A DNA stretch of 64,000 nucleotides, taken from NCBI RefSeq assembly GCF_026342035.1, contig NZ_JAPENM010000013.1:1-64000 (forward strand). The letters run 5' to 3'. Both the position numbers and the translations under genes were made by a program. The stretch is from Aldersonia sp. NBC_00410. Its GTDB lineage: Bacteria > Actinomycetota > Actinomycetes > Mycobacteriales > Mycobacteriaceae. The first letter of the stretch is position 1. Every line of letters begins with the position of its first letter. Shown here piece by piece: positions 8,231-16,031 of the stretch. The notes under the pieces are model-generated. The model searched no databases. It was not told where the DNA came from and worked only from the letters and a program-made list of their open reading frames with translations.

Positions 8231-8752
8231 GTGCCAAGCGATCCGATCTCTTCCAGTGACCTCACCGATCAGGTCGAGCAGGGGCCCGACAGTCCGAGTG
8301 CGGATTTCAGACGTGAACTCTCGGCGGCGATAGCAGCCGCGCCGGCCGGGACGCCGGCGGTGTGGACGGATGACGTCGTCACTGTCGAAGTGACCGATGC
8401 ATCGCAGAGAAGTCCGCAATGGCCGCAGCCGCTGGCCACGGTCACCATTTCCACCCCCGACGGCTCCAGCGACGTGCTGTGGGAGACCGCTCCCGCGTCT
8501 TGGGATGAGTTGTGGGCCCGCGTTCAGATGCGACGAGAGGCCTGGACCAACGACCGCGACGAACTGCTCGCCGACGCTGTCGCTGCGCAGACACGACTCA
8601 ACCGGGCGAATGCCAAAGCGAAGGAACAGCTGGCAGATCGCGATGCGAAGGTCCGGCGCACGAAGGCACACGGCGTGACCCCTTACCGGATCGCCAAGGA
8701 GCTCAGCGTCGCGGAATCGACGATCGGCCGGGCCATCGGCAAAGAGCATTGA
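8231..8752 (+). CDS. Small DNA-binding protein with C-terminal HTH
   Basis: This 173-aa protein has a central charged helix (RREAWTNDRDELLADAVAAQ) and Lys/Arg-rich coiled segments. It ends in a helix-turn-helix, VTPYRIAKELSVAESTIGRAI, near residues 148-168. The GTG at 8231 has a strong Shine-Dalgarno, GAGGAG, at 8221-8226. Directly upstream lie three 17-bp iterons, its probable binding sites. The layout recalls small plasmid regulators and centromere-binding proteins. Autoregulation is inferred, and a role in partition or replication control is possible but unproven. Confidence 0.65.
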   Translation: MPSDPISSSDLTDQVEQGPDSPSADFRRELSAAIAAAPAGTPAVWTDDVVTVEVTDASQRSPQWPQPLATVTISTPDGSSDVLWETAPASWDELWARVQMRREAWTNDRDELLADAVAAQTRLNRANAKAKEQLADRDAKVRRTKAHGVTPYRIAKELSVAESTIGRAIGKEH

Positions 8753-8849
8753 CTGCCTCCCGGCCGCGAACGGCCGGGATTCCTACGCAACCGCGACCCG
8801 CTGATCGGTCCACATCCGACGGTGCCGCGGCGTGGGGCGCCGTCCGGCA

Positions 8850-9515
8850 TCAGGAACCGCCCTCACGGTCTCCGCGTGATGTGCGGAGACCGACATGGAA
8901 CCACGGATCCGCCTGCCGCCACGTTTCCAGCGCGCGCCAATCCGTCAACAGTGTCGCCCAGCGATCGCCGCCACACCGGTTCATGATCCGATACTCCGGA
9001 GCAGCGGCAGCAAGCATGGCCTCAGTGAAGCCGTCAGCCCGCAACCGCACCATCGCGGCAAGCCGTTCCGAGTCCGCGCGCGACCACGACAGGTGAACGT
9101 CATCGACCGTAACGACACCCCAATGCGCCTCCGGCAGCACATGTTTGCGACCCGGCCGCAGAGGAATGACCACCGCGCAGCGTGCACCGACCGGCCCTGA
9201 CAGAACTTCACGCAACACTGCCGGCGGCGCTCGTCGGATCGAGTCGGGCTCGCGAGTAACCACGTGAGCCTCCGCCCGCAGAGGTGTGTACCGATATCCC
9301 CAGACGCACACCTGACACAAATCCCGGCCGCCGAGATTCGTCCACGACTCATACCCGGTGAAACGTCGCGAGAGAACCCGCCCGGCAGGCACCATTTCCG
9401 CCGTCCTTTCACCGCAACGCACGCACGATCCAGTATGGGCCGGCTCGCGCCGCGGCGGATCCCCGAACATCGCGCGATACGCACTCCACACCACGTCATC
9501 GACACCGCCGGCCAC
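8850..9515 (-). CDS. csf1: Type IV CRISPR Csf1 (zinc-finger large-subunit-like protein)
   Basis: This ~221-aa protein has the Csf1 hallmark of two CxxC pairs separated by about 32 residues: CVRC at 31-34 and CQVC at 67-70 (numbered from GTG 9515). Csf1 is the signature subunit of type IV effector complexes and holds the position of the large subunit. GTG 9515 gives a plausible N-terminus (VAGGVDDVVWSAYRAMFG); ATG 9470 is an alternative, and the extension to 9608 is unlikely because it would overlap cysH. It lies 3.6 kb from the cas11-csf2-csf3 operon, whereas csf1 is normally immediately upstream. It is divergent from the cysH-like gene, as in known IV-B loci. Confidence 0.75.
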   Translation of the reverse strand: MAGGVDDVVWSAYRAMFGDPPRREPAHTGSCVRCGERTAEMVPAGRVLSRRFTGYESWTNLGGRDLCQVCVWGYRYTPLRAEAHVVTREPDSIRRAPPAVLREVLSGPVGARCAVVIPLRPGRKHVLPEAHWGVVTVDDVHLSWSRADSERLAAMVRLRADGFTEAMLAAAAPEYRIMNRCGGDRWATLLTDWRALETWRQADPWFHVGLRTSRGDREGGS

Positions 9516-9537
9516 TGCTGCACCGTAACCTTCGTTT

Positions 9538-10332
9538 GTGCAACGGCTCCCAGATCCCGGCCTGGATCTCACCGTCCTCCGGCGCGTACGCAGCGGTGCC
9601 AACCGCACAGGTCCGCGCGAACTCGGCCGGATGCGCGACCGGATCGCGGACCACCTGGACAGGCACGATGGCTACGTCGCGTTCTCCGGCGGCAAGGATT
9701 CGCTCGTCGTGCTCCATCTCGCGCGCAGTGTCGAACCCGATGTGCCGGTCGCGTTTTTCGACAGCGGTCTCGAATATCCCGAAACCTACGACTACATCCG
9801 CGAACTGGCGACGAACTGGCACCTGGATCTGCACGTCATACCGTCGGTGCCGACGCTGCTGCAGGTTCTCGTCGACTCCGGCCTCTGGGATCACACCCGG
9901 ACCGGGCGGCCGGTCCCGGACTTGCAACGCGTACTGATCACCGATCCCGCCAAGCGGGCACACGAGCAGCTCGGCCCTGGAGAGCTATGGGGTGTGCGCG
10001 CCGACGAATCGGCCGCACGCCGCGCTCTCTACACCCGCCACGGCCGCTGCGACGGCGTCATCGCCCGCCTGGACGGGACCATCGCTTACGGCCCGATCTG
10101 GAACTGGTCGACCAGCGAGGTCTGGGGATATGCGGCGTACCACCATCTCTCGGTGAACCCCGTATACGCCAAACTCGCCGCCCTCGGTGTCCGCGAGGAG
10201 CACAGCCGGCTCTCTCACCTCATCGACGGAAACCATCTCGAACGCGGACGCTTGACTTGGCTCCAACGCGGGTGGCCAACGCTTTTCGAGCAACTCGCCG
10301 ACGCGCTACCCCGCATCCGACAAATGACCTGA
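9538..10332 (+). CDS. CysH-like PP-loop protein associated with type IV-B CRISPR
   Basis: This 264-aa protein belongs to the adenine-nucleotide alpha-hydrolase (PAPS-reductase-like) family. A PP-loop, AFSGGKDSLVVLH, lies at about residues 48-60, followed by FFDSGLEYPETYDYI near 73-87. The ECGxH motif of true PAPS reductases is absent, so it is probably not an assimilatory sulphate enzyme. Type IV-B CRISPR loci characteristically carry a divergent cysH-like gene beside csf1, which is exactly the arrangement here. GTG 9538 leaves only 22 bp to the csf1 start; ATG 9631 is possible but would shorten the N-terminus. Its role in the CRISPR system is unknown. Confidence 0.8.
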   Translation: MQRLPDPGLDLTVLRRVRSGANRTGPRELGRMRDRIADHLDRHDGYVAFSGGKDSLVVLHLARSVEPDVPVAFFDSGLEYPETYDYIRELATNWHLDLHVIPSVPTLLQVLVDSGLWDHTRTGRPVPDLQRVLITDPAKRAHEQLGPGELWGVRADESAARRALYTRHGRCDGVIARLDGTIAYGPIWNWSTSEVWGYAAYHHLSVNPVYAKLAALGVREEHSRLSHLIDGNHLERGRLTWLQRGWPTLFEQLADALPRIRQMT

Positions 10333-10453
10333 GCGAAGCGAAGCGCCAGCACTGTAGGGTCTCACGAACCGTGGCAGAGTCTCACGGCACATGGCAAGGG
10401 ATGCGCTGGGCACCGCAGCCCAACCGTGTGCGCTCGGACGCTCGGACGCGAGC

Positions 10454-11041
10454 CTATTTGAGGAAGTCGAAGTGTTCGATGACGCGTTGGGCGACGGCTT
10501 GGTAGTGCGTGGCGTAGGCACGTTCCTTCGGCGAGAAGGCACCGAGTGGCTGCTCGATCGACATGACAGCTGCGTAGATATCCTCAATCTCTGCTGTGAC
10601 CAGGCGAAGGGCCTCATCCACGGGTCCCCGAACTCGTAGGTACCATTCCATTGCGTGCGTGATCGTCTGAATCTCGAATGTCTCTTGCGTTCGGTCGAGT
10701 TCGGCGAGCTTGTTGACCGCCGCGTAGCGCACACGCTGGTAGGAGTCGTGGATGGCGGCGACCGGGTCCGGTGTGAGCGGGACAGGATGGCGCACATTCG
10801 CAGAGTGTTCCGCGTCGACCGAGCCACCCGGCGCCAAGGCCAGACCAGCTGACTCGACAAGCTGTTCGATCCGTGTTTCGAGTTCCACCGAGAACCCCGG
10901 ACCAGAGACGCTCTTTGCTCCCCTCGCGATGCGATTCAACAGAGTGGCAATGGGTTTGCGCCAGCAGACTGCAAGGCCTATCACCACCAGCGGCCAGATC
11001 AGGACACCCACCAACTCTGACGCGAACTCGAATCCGTTCAT
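10454..11041 (-). CDS. Membrane-anchored hypothetical protein
   Basis: This 195-aa protein has one N-terminal transmembrane helix (about residues 12-27, GVLIWPLVVIGLAVCW), then a basic stretch and a soluble helical domain rich in Glu and Arg. ATG 11041 overlaps the upstream stop by 4 bp (ATGA), so the two genes are coupled. The 10333-10453 gap to cysH contains two GTCTCACG direct repeats and no gene. I do not recognise the family. Confidence 0.65.
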   Translation of the reverse strand: MNGFEFASELVGVLIWPLVVIGLAVCWRKPIATLLNRIARGAKSVSGPGFSVELETRIEQLVESAGLALAPGGSVDAEHSANVRHPVPLTPDPVAAIHDSYQRVRYAAVNKLAELDRTQETFEIQTITHAMEWYLRVRGPVDEALRLVTAEIEDIYAAVMSIEQPLGAFSPKERAYATHYQAVAQRVIEHFDFLK

Positions 11042-11481
11042 ACGCTGAGTTTGCCCGTCATGGACAGCACCGTCGATGATCCGACGTACACGCTATTTAT
11101 GTCGCACGCTGATTGCAAAGTATGGGCTGCCCCGTACCCGCACCTACCGGGGGTCAACGAGTTCGAGCGGCGTAACGCCGGCAAGGGCTTCCCATTCCAA
11201 CGAGATAGTCCGCAGGCTCTCGACCGCCCTATCCAGTAGGGCCCAGTAGATTCGTTCCCCGCGAGTCCGACGTCGTCATTATTGAGCCCTCCCCAACGGG
11301 GAACCTCGCCCAAGGCGGACCGCGCAGCGGTATAGCGGGCTTCGGCAGCAGCTACCCGCTCCTGCCTGTACTCAACGTACGAGTCATGGCTGAGGTCTGC
11401 TCGGGCAAGGAGATCGGATTCGGTATCGAATTCCCTTTTGGTGGTCTGGAATTCGCCACGCAGCATCCAATACGTGCGCAT
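11038..11481 (-). CDS. Hypothetical protein, probable 3' part of a frameshifted gene
   Basis: This 147-aa reading frame ends in a 4-bp overlap with the next membrane-protein gene, which supports it being coding. It begins MRTYWMLRGEF and has a charged helical region (DSYVEYRQERVAAAEARY). The same frame stays open upstream of the ATG without a plausible start (LLLTVEVLTIAQDRY). It lines up with the ORF at 11517-11801 if one base is added or removed near 11575, in the run GCCCGGGCC. I read the two as one gene broken by a frameshift or a sequencing error. Family unknown. Confidence 0.5.
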   Translation of the reverse strand: MRTYWMLRGEFQTTKREFDTESDLLARADLSHDSYVEYRQERVAAAEARYTAARSALGEVPRWGGLNNDDVGLAGNESTGPYWIGRSRACGLSRWNGKPLPALRRSNSLTPGRCGYGAAHTLQSACDINSVYVGSSTVLSMTGKLSV

Positions 11482-11516
11482 ATATCGGTCCTGGGCAATC
11501 GTGAGGACCTCGACGG

Positions 11517-11801
11517 TCAGCAGCAGATCAGCTCGCGCGCGGTCGAATGCGAGCCGGCCGATGCAGTCCTGGCCCGGGCCTGCGCGAACTTGGCAGCGTA
11601 GATCAATGACGTCGATGGGATCGGAGCTTCACCCAGCAACCCGAGCGTGAAGTGAATCAGGTCGCGGTCACGTTCCTGGCGGAATTCCCTGTATGCGCAT
11701 TGAAGGTCGGTGTGTAATTCCCCCAGCCGTGTGGTGAACAGTCGCGAGCGGCTCGAGGAACGCCCGTGTCTCCACAACCACTGGGCCGGAGTATGTTTCA
11801 C
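11517..11801 (-). CDS. Hypothetical protein, probable 5' part of a frameshifted gene
   Basis: This 94-aa ORF starts with GTG. It contains a helical segment, LGELHTDLQCAYREFRQERD, followed by FTLGLLGEAPIPSTSL. After about residue 75 the frame degrades (ARTASAGSHSTARELICC). In the adjacent frame the sequence continues sensibly as DCIGRLAFDRARADLLLTVE, leading into the ORF at 11038-11481. One continuous protein of about 250 aa is likely in the intact ancestor. Function unknown. Confidence 0.45.
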   Translation of the reverse strand: MKHTPAQWLWRHGRSSSRSRLFTTRLGELHTDLQCAYREFRQERDRDLIHFTLGLLGEAPIPSTSLIYAAKFAQARARTASAGSHSTARELICC

Positions 11802-11841
11802 CGGCTAGCTCGATCGCCGTCGGGTGCACGAGATGGGGCCG

Positions 11842-12210
11842 TTAGCGGTGCAGGAACTCATCGTCCGGAACGGCGTACGGGTCGCCATCGGCAGGCAGAC
11901 GGTGCAAGCCGGGGAACTTTGGCGGCGCAGCGACACCATGAACGATGAACAAGATCCGCTCGAAATTTGGATAAAGCGGATGGCTCCGGTTGATCTGGAA
12001 CTGCGTGTAGCCGTATGCGTTCCCCCGCTCTACCAGGCCCGACTCGACCGCATTGTCCAACTCCCCCGAGAGCGCGGAGCGACTGTGCCCGGTCTTCTTC
12101 GCCAGATCCGGCAGGCTTTGTGGGTATCGGCACTGCTGAAGCTCAGCGAGGACATCCCCACCGCCCCCAGTATTCGCGGCCATTCCGAAAATCCTCATCA
12201 GAATCCCCAT
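11842..12210 (-). CDS. Winged-helix DNA-binding protein
   Basis: This 122-aa protein has an N-terminal winged helix-turn-helix of the MarR/ArsR type. PQSLPDLAKKTGHSRSALSGELDNAVESGLVERG (shown here only as a region, about residues 30-63) contains a recognition helix, SRSALSGELDNAVESGLVER, and a wing. The C-terminal part (YPNFERILFIVHGV) may form a dimer or a small accessory domain. It sits upstream of the frameshifted gene in the same direction and may regulate it. The ligand is unknown. Confidence 0.6.
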   Translation of the reverse strand: MGILMRIFGMAANTGGGGDVLAELQQCRYPQSLPDLAKKTGHSRSALSGELDNAVESGLVERGNAYGYTQFQINRSHPLYPNFERILFIVHGVAAPPKFPGLHRLPADGDPYAVPDDEFLHR

Positions 12211-12252
12211 GCCGTCGCACCGTACAGAACTCCACCGACACGTCCACCTGCC

Positions 12253-12540
12253 TCACCGCACGGCTTGCCAGATGCTGCCGGGGATGTCGAGGACATCGAT
12301 CCCCGCTACGGCTCGCAGCTCATCCCAGGACTGGGCGGTTCGCGAGCCCATCGGTACCGAGCACCACGAAGTCTCTGCGCTCCACGATTGTCCTGGTCCG
12401 GTCCCCGCCGGGCCCGAACAATGCGAGGCAGGCGTCGACGTGAGCCAGATCGTGCAGCGCTCAGTACTGGATCCCGTCGAACTCTTTCGTCTCGTCGAAG
12501 GTCGGCATGCACCGATACTTCTTGGCATGACGCAGCAGGA
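12253..12540 (-). pseudogene. Decayed gene, family unknown
   Basis: Coding-like sequence is spread over two reading frames with a stop codon between parts. One frame gives KKYRCMPTFDETKEFDGIQY then a stop. It continues HDLAHVDACLALFG and IVERRDFVVLGTDGLANR. The adjacent frame gives SWDELRAVAGIDVLDIPG and ends IWQAVR. These read like pieces of one soluble protein interrupted by a nonsense codon and a frameshift. The 5' end overlaps the PycTM start on the other strand, so Pycsar acquisition may have truncated it. Confidence 0.35.
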
Positions 12541-13093
12541 CGACGCCGCTTCAGATTCCACGGCCGCCGATGACAGTTCGGCAAGCACCACTCCACCGGA
12601 GGTGAACATCGATCACGCCTGGAAGCTTCTTTCCCTGGTCAATGAGTGGATTCGCCATGCGGACGCCAAGGCCACAGCGACATTGGCCTTCGCCGGCGCG
12701 CTGGGCGCATTGCTCTACAACCTCGTGAAGAACCAGACCAACACCGCAACAGTCCTCGACGCAGTCGTGGTCGCTGCGTGTCTTTTTCTCGGAGCCACGA
12801 TCCTCCTGTGCGGCCTGACCCTCGCCCCCCGAATCCGAGACAAAGACGCCATTCCCGAAGACATAAACCGGGTCTTTTTCGCAAGCATCGCCCAGCAACC
12901 GCGACTCGACTACCGCGCCGTGCTCCGCACCCTCACCGAAGACGCGCACGAACTGATCCGGGACCTTGCCGACCAGATTCACGCCAACGCGCAGATTGCC
13001 ACCAAGAAGAACACCTCCGCCAAGTGGGCCATCCGCGCCCTCCTAGCCGCCGGCGTCTGCCTCGCCATCGTCGCCATACTCATCGCACGCTGA
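12527..13093 (+). CDS. pycTM: Pycsar effector PycTM (DUF5706-like membrane protein)
   Basis: This 188-aa protein matches the PycTM effector layout. A conserved HAWKLLSLVNEWIRHADAKA segment (about residues 30-49) precedes transmembrane helices near 51-67 and 76-99, and a third helix closes the protein (168-187). In Pycsar systems such effectors respond to cyclic UMP or cCMP and impair the membrane during phage infection. The ATG at 12527 is chosen because the longer frame is a low-complexity shadow; no strong ribosome site is visible. The cyclase gene follows 28 bp downstream on the same strand. Confidence 0.85.
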   Translation: MTQQDDAASDSTAADDSSASTTPPEVNIDHAWKLLSLVNEWIRHADAKATATLAFAGALGALLYNLVKNQTNTATVLDAVVVAACLFLGATILLCGLTLAPRIRDKDAIPEDINRVFFASIAQQPRLDYRAVLRTLTEDAHELIRDLADQIHANAQIATKKNTSAKWAIRALLAAGVCLAIVAILIAR

Positions 13094-13121
13094 CCTCGAC
13101 CCGAAAGGCGAGCACCACTCC

Positions 13122-13862
13122 GTGGACGGCAACTACAAGTCCTACAGCTGGACATCCAGCGCGAAGCGCATCACCGAGATCCTCGATCAGCCCGCCGGGC
13201 AATTTGAGGAAACAGACGACCTCCCGAGCCGCGACAAGCTCACCTACACCAACGGCTTCTACGGCCGCTGCACAGCGCTATTCATCGACATCCGCAGCTC
13301 GTCCAAGCTGCCGACCAAACACAAACGGCCCACCCTCGCCAAGATCTACCGCGCCTTCATCTCCGAAATGGTCGCAGCCCTCAACAGTCACCCGAAGATT
13401 CGCGAAGTCAACATCGTCGGCGACTGCGTCTGGGCCGTCTACAACACACCGTTTCGATCTGACATCGACGAGGTCTTCAGCACGGCTGCCACCGCGAACA
13501 CCCTGCTCAAGCTGCTAAACGCCCGCTACCAGAAGCGCGGCATCGACCCCTTGAAGATTGGGATCGGCATCGACTGGGGGCGCGCACTGATGATCAAGGC
13601 CGGCTACAACGGGAGCGGCATCAACGACGTCATCTACATGGGCGACGTCGTCAACCGCGCTGCCCACCTCGCACACCAAGCAGGCCGCGACCAGTGGGGC
13701 TACTCCTCCGACGCTATCTGGGTCGGAGATGCAGCCTGGAGCAACATGAACGAGCACAACAAAGGACTCCTCACACGCAAATACGACAACGAGCTAGGCG
13801 AGGTCTACACCGGCAACATCGTCAACACGCAGATGGATGCATGGGTCGAGGAAAACGGGTAG
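13122..13862 (+). CDS. pycC: Pycsar pyrimidine cyclase PycC
   Basis: This 246-aa protein is a class III nucleotidyl cyclase homologue. The metal-binding motif TALFIDIRSSSKL (about residues 51-63, Asp56) and NIVGDCVWAVY (Asp101) give the two catalytic aspartates. GIGIDWGRALMI and NDVIYMGDVVNRAAHLAH follow, as in cyclase domains. Pairing with PycTM identifies a Pycsar antiphage module in which the cyclase makes cCMP or cUMP after phage sensing. Which nucleotide is made cannot be read safely from the sequence. GTG 13122 has a GAAAGGCGAG ribosome site. Confidence 0.85.
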   Translation: MDGNYKSYSWTSSAKRITEILDQPAGQFEETDDLPSRDKLTYTNGFYGRCTALFIDIRSSSKLPTKHKRPTLAKIYRAFISEMVAALNSHPKIREVNIVGDCVWAVYNTPFRSDIDEVFSTAATANTLLKLLNARYQKRGIDPLKIGIGIDWGRALMIKAGYNGSGINDVIYMGDVVNRAAHLAHQAGRDQWGYSSDAIWVGDAAWSNMNEHNKGLLTRKYDNELGEVYTGNIVNTQMDAWVEENG

Positions 13863-14375
13863 ACGCGAAACCATCGCCCGGCCGGTGGACCACGCTGAAC
13901 AGAACTCCACCGCGAAGCCGGAGGCGCGGGCGCGAGACGATCCTCGCGGATCCGCGCGGCCGCCGCGGGCTCTACAACCTTCGTGGCCCGCCGGCGGCGA
14001 ACACGGCCACAGCTCCCACCACCAGGCTGACACCCTCGAACGCAGGGCTGCGGTGCACGCCGTGAGACCAGCCAGGTAACAGCAGATCCGCGCGCCCTGA
14101 GATGCAGCCGAACGTGAGAACCCCACAACAGCAGCAGCTGGCGCAGCGGTCACGTACGATTTGGGCACTGCAGAAGCACAGGATGAGTCGGAGGTGTCAC
14201 CGCTTACGGGCGGCTGGCCCTCCGGCTTTCTTTTTCACTGCGCTCGATCCATTTTCGTCGACGTCGTCGTCGGACACCAAGGGATCCTCGACCGGACGGA
14301 AATGTGTCCCACCGAGAATGATGTCGGGGTGCACCACGAGTTCGGGTCGGCCCTTGTCGTCGGTGAACAGGCCCA
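13863..14375. other. Intergenic stretch without a supported gene
   Basis: This is about 510 bp between pycC and the convergent ART-like gene. Short ORFs in several frames look like shadows. A CGGAGG/CCTCCG pair about 24 nt apart near 14180-14225, followed by CTTTCTTTTTC, could act as a terminator. Nothing else is supported. Confidence 0.35.
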
Positions 14376-15263
14376 TCAGCTCCCGCTTCCGTTGGTGTCG
14401 CGCAGCTGCACCATCATGCGGCGCGCGATCGTTCCGTCCGGGCGACGGTACCTCCCAAGGTGCGACGAGACGACTTCGAACCGCATTCCGCGCGGCAGAA
14501 GATGGGCCGTGTCATCGACGCGGTCGGATCGACCCAGATACATCCCGCGGTCTGTCTGGATCTCGAACACGATTTCCCGCTCACCCAGCGCGGGTTCGAG
14601 TTGGTGCACGGCATGGGTGGCCATCGTGAATCGATCGAACTCGATCTTGGATCCGGGTTGCAACGTCGAGGGCAGATCCTGCGGGCGTTCGGGCAACTTA
14701 TCGGGCAGGGTGACCGAGCAGTAGACGACGTGGCCGCGGTCGTTGACCCGCTCGGCTGTCTGGATCGCGCGATCGACCCGCTGGACTCGCACGCGTGTCT
14801 TCTCGTCGAGCATCTGCGCATCACCGCTGACGTCGGACAGAACGCCCCCGAGGTCACGCCAGCGATCGGGATTGCCGATGAGCCCGGCGACTTCGCGGTA
14901 TCCGCTGGCCGGAAGGTCCGATTGCGCACGATGTTTGGCTTTCGACCGCGCTTTGCGTTGCCGCGAGCTCAGCGGTATCCGGACCGAATCCGGGATCGGC
15001 AGCGGCCGCCGTTTGCGTGCGGACATCTCTTCGCTGACAGAGGGCCGTGGGTACGCCCGTTCGAGATCCTTGCGGGCGCGGTTGAATTCGCTGTCCTCGA
15101 CCATCCGGTCCAGCTCGCGCGCACTGAGACGGCTTTGCGCGCGATCCTCGTACTCGTCGCGCAGGCGGTATCCCGCTTCCTTGGACACCAACCCGGCGCC
15201 GTCACCGGCTTCGGGATCCAGCCGCCATTGCGCCGGTGCGTCCGGGCTCGAACTGTAGGCCAC
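14376..15263 (-). CDS. ADP-ribosyltransferase-fold-like protein, catalytic motifs altered
   Basis: This 295-aa protein has a charged helical N-terminal half and a C-terminal domain resembling phage/toxin ADP-ribosyltransferases. The expected motifs appear in altered form: VYCSV (180-184) where VYRG is usual, FTMAT (212-216) where an STS-type motif is usual, and TAHLLPRGMRF (252-262) where a Glu-containing LLPRG motif is usual. It may therefore be inactive, or not an ART at all. It lies downstream of a small HTH gene and a 52-aa ORF on the same strand. Assignment is tentative and based on motif spacing. Confidence 0.45.
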   Translation of the reverse strand: MAYSSSPDAPAQWRLDPEAGDGAGLVSKEAGYRLRDEYEDRAQSRLSARELDRMVEDSEFNRARKDLERAYPRPSVSEEMSARKRRPLPIPDSVRIPLSSRQRKARSKAKHRAQSDLPASGYREVAGLIGNPDRWRDLGGVLSDVSGDAQMLDEKTRVRVQRVDRAIQTAERVNDRGHVVYCSVTLPDKLPERPQDLPSTLQPGSKIEFDRFTMATHAVHQLEPALGEREIVFEIQTDRGMYLGRSDRVDDTAHLLPRGMRFEVVSSHLGRYRRPDGTIARRMMVQLRDTNGSGS

Positions 15264-15297
15264 GGGTTATGGGGCGCCTTCCACTCGATTCGAGCAG

Positions 15298-15456
15298 CTA
15301 ACGCGGACGGTGGGTGGCGTGGCAGGCGGAAACATCGTTCCTGGTTGGTGCCTGCCACGCCTGGCCGGCGCGGCTGTTGCGCTGGTGACCAAACCTGCGC
15401 ACCGTCCCGACGATTTCGAGCATATCGAAACAGCGGACTCCGGCAGGGGTGCTCAC
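15298..15456 (-). CDS. Small coupled ORF (52 aa)
   Basis: A GTG start at 15456 overlaps the stop of the upstream HTH gene as GTGA, and the frame stays open for 52 codons. The peptide is basic (VSTPAGVRCFDMLEIVGTVR at the N-terminus, Arg/His-rich at the C-terminus). Overlap and direction suggest it is translated between the HTH gene and the ART-like gene. No family is recognised. Confidence 0.4.
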   Translation of the reverse strand: MSTPAGVRCFDMLEIVGTVRRFGHQRNSRAGQAWQAPTRNDVSACHATHRPR

Positions 15457-15713
15457 TTCGATGCGGGTGGGCGGCCACCACCTGCGCCCTGGCCCGGACG
15501 GGTGGGCTCCCATGTACGAATCGTCGCGAGGTACCAGACAGGGCTGCCGCCGATCCGCTCGTCGTGTTCCGGAAGGTCTCCCGGCCGCGGTTGTCCTTCT
15601 CGCCTTCGCTTCACCGCACGCGCGTGTGCGGTGCGAGTCGACTTGACCGTCCAGCCCATGTATTCGGCAAGGCGCGCGATGTCCAGCATCCTTGCTTCAT
15701 TCATAGCAGTCAT
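15453..15713 (-). CDS. Small HTH (excisionase/AlpA-like) regulator
   Basis: This 86-aa protein has an N-terminal helix-turn-helix, MLDIARLAEYMGWTVKSTRT. After it comes a basic segment (AVKRRREGQPRPGD) and SPVWYLATIRTWEPTRPG, which resembles the wing and tail of MerR-like excisionase domains. ATG 15713 is preferred; ATG 15704 and 15740 are alternatives. It heads a leftward cluster with the 52-aa ORF and the ART-like gene and may regulate it. The region 15741-16031 is a divergent promoter region toward the lipase gene. Confidence 0.6.
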   Translation of the reverse strand: MTAMNEARMLDIARLAEYMGWTVKSTRTAHARAVKRRREGQPRPGDLPEHDERIGGSPVWYLATIRTWEPTRPGQGAGGGRPPASK

Positions 15714-16031
15714 GTTAGCTACCGGGCGGAACACTGACATCGCGCCATACCACCGCCGACCCGCGTATATGACACGTCCCCGCAGTTCCGAGCCGGAGCC
15801 GCACGCGGCCGGCTTCAGCGTCCACCGTGGAAACGGGTGCCGATGCCCGACTTCCGAGCTGAAACATCAGTAAGCCGAGCTGCTGAGCCGCCATCTCACG
15901 GTGCTCGGGATCCCCAATTTTGAGTTGCGCCGACCTGGGGGGACGTCGGTAATCAGATCTTCGTGCCCGGAAGGTTCGCTAAACGCGACATTCTTCGTGG
16001 TCCGAACGTCGATTCGGCAATGATACGGAGC

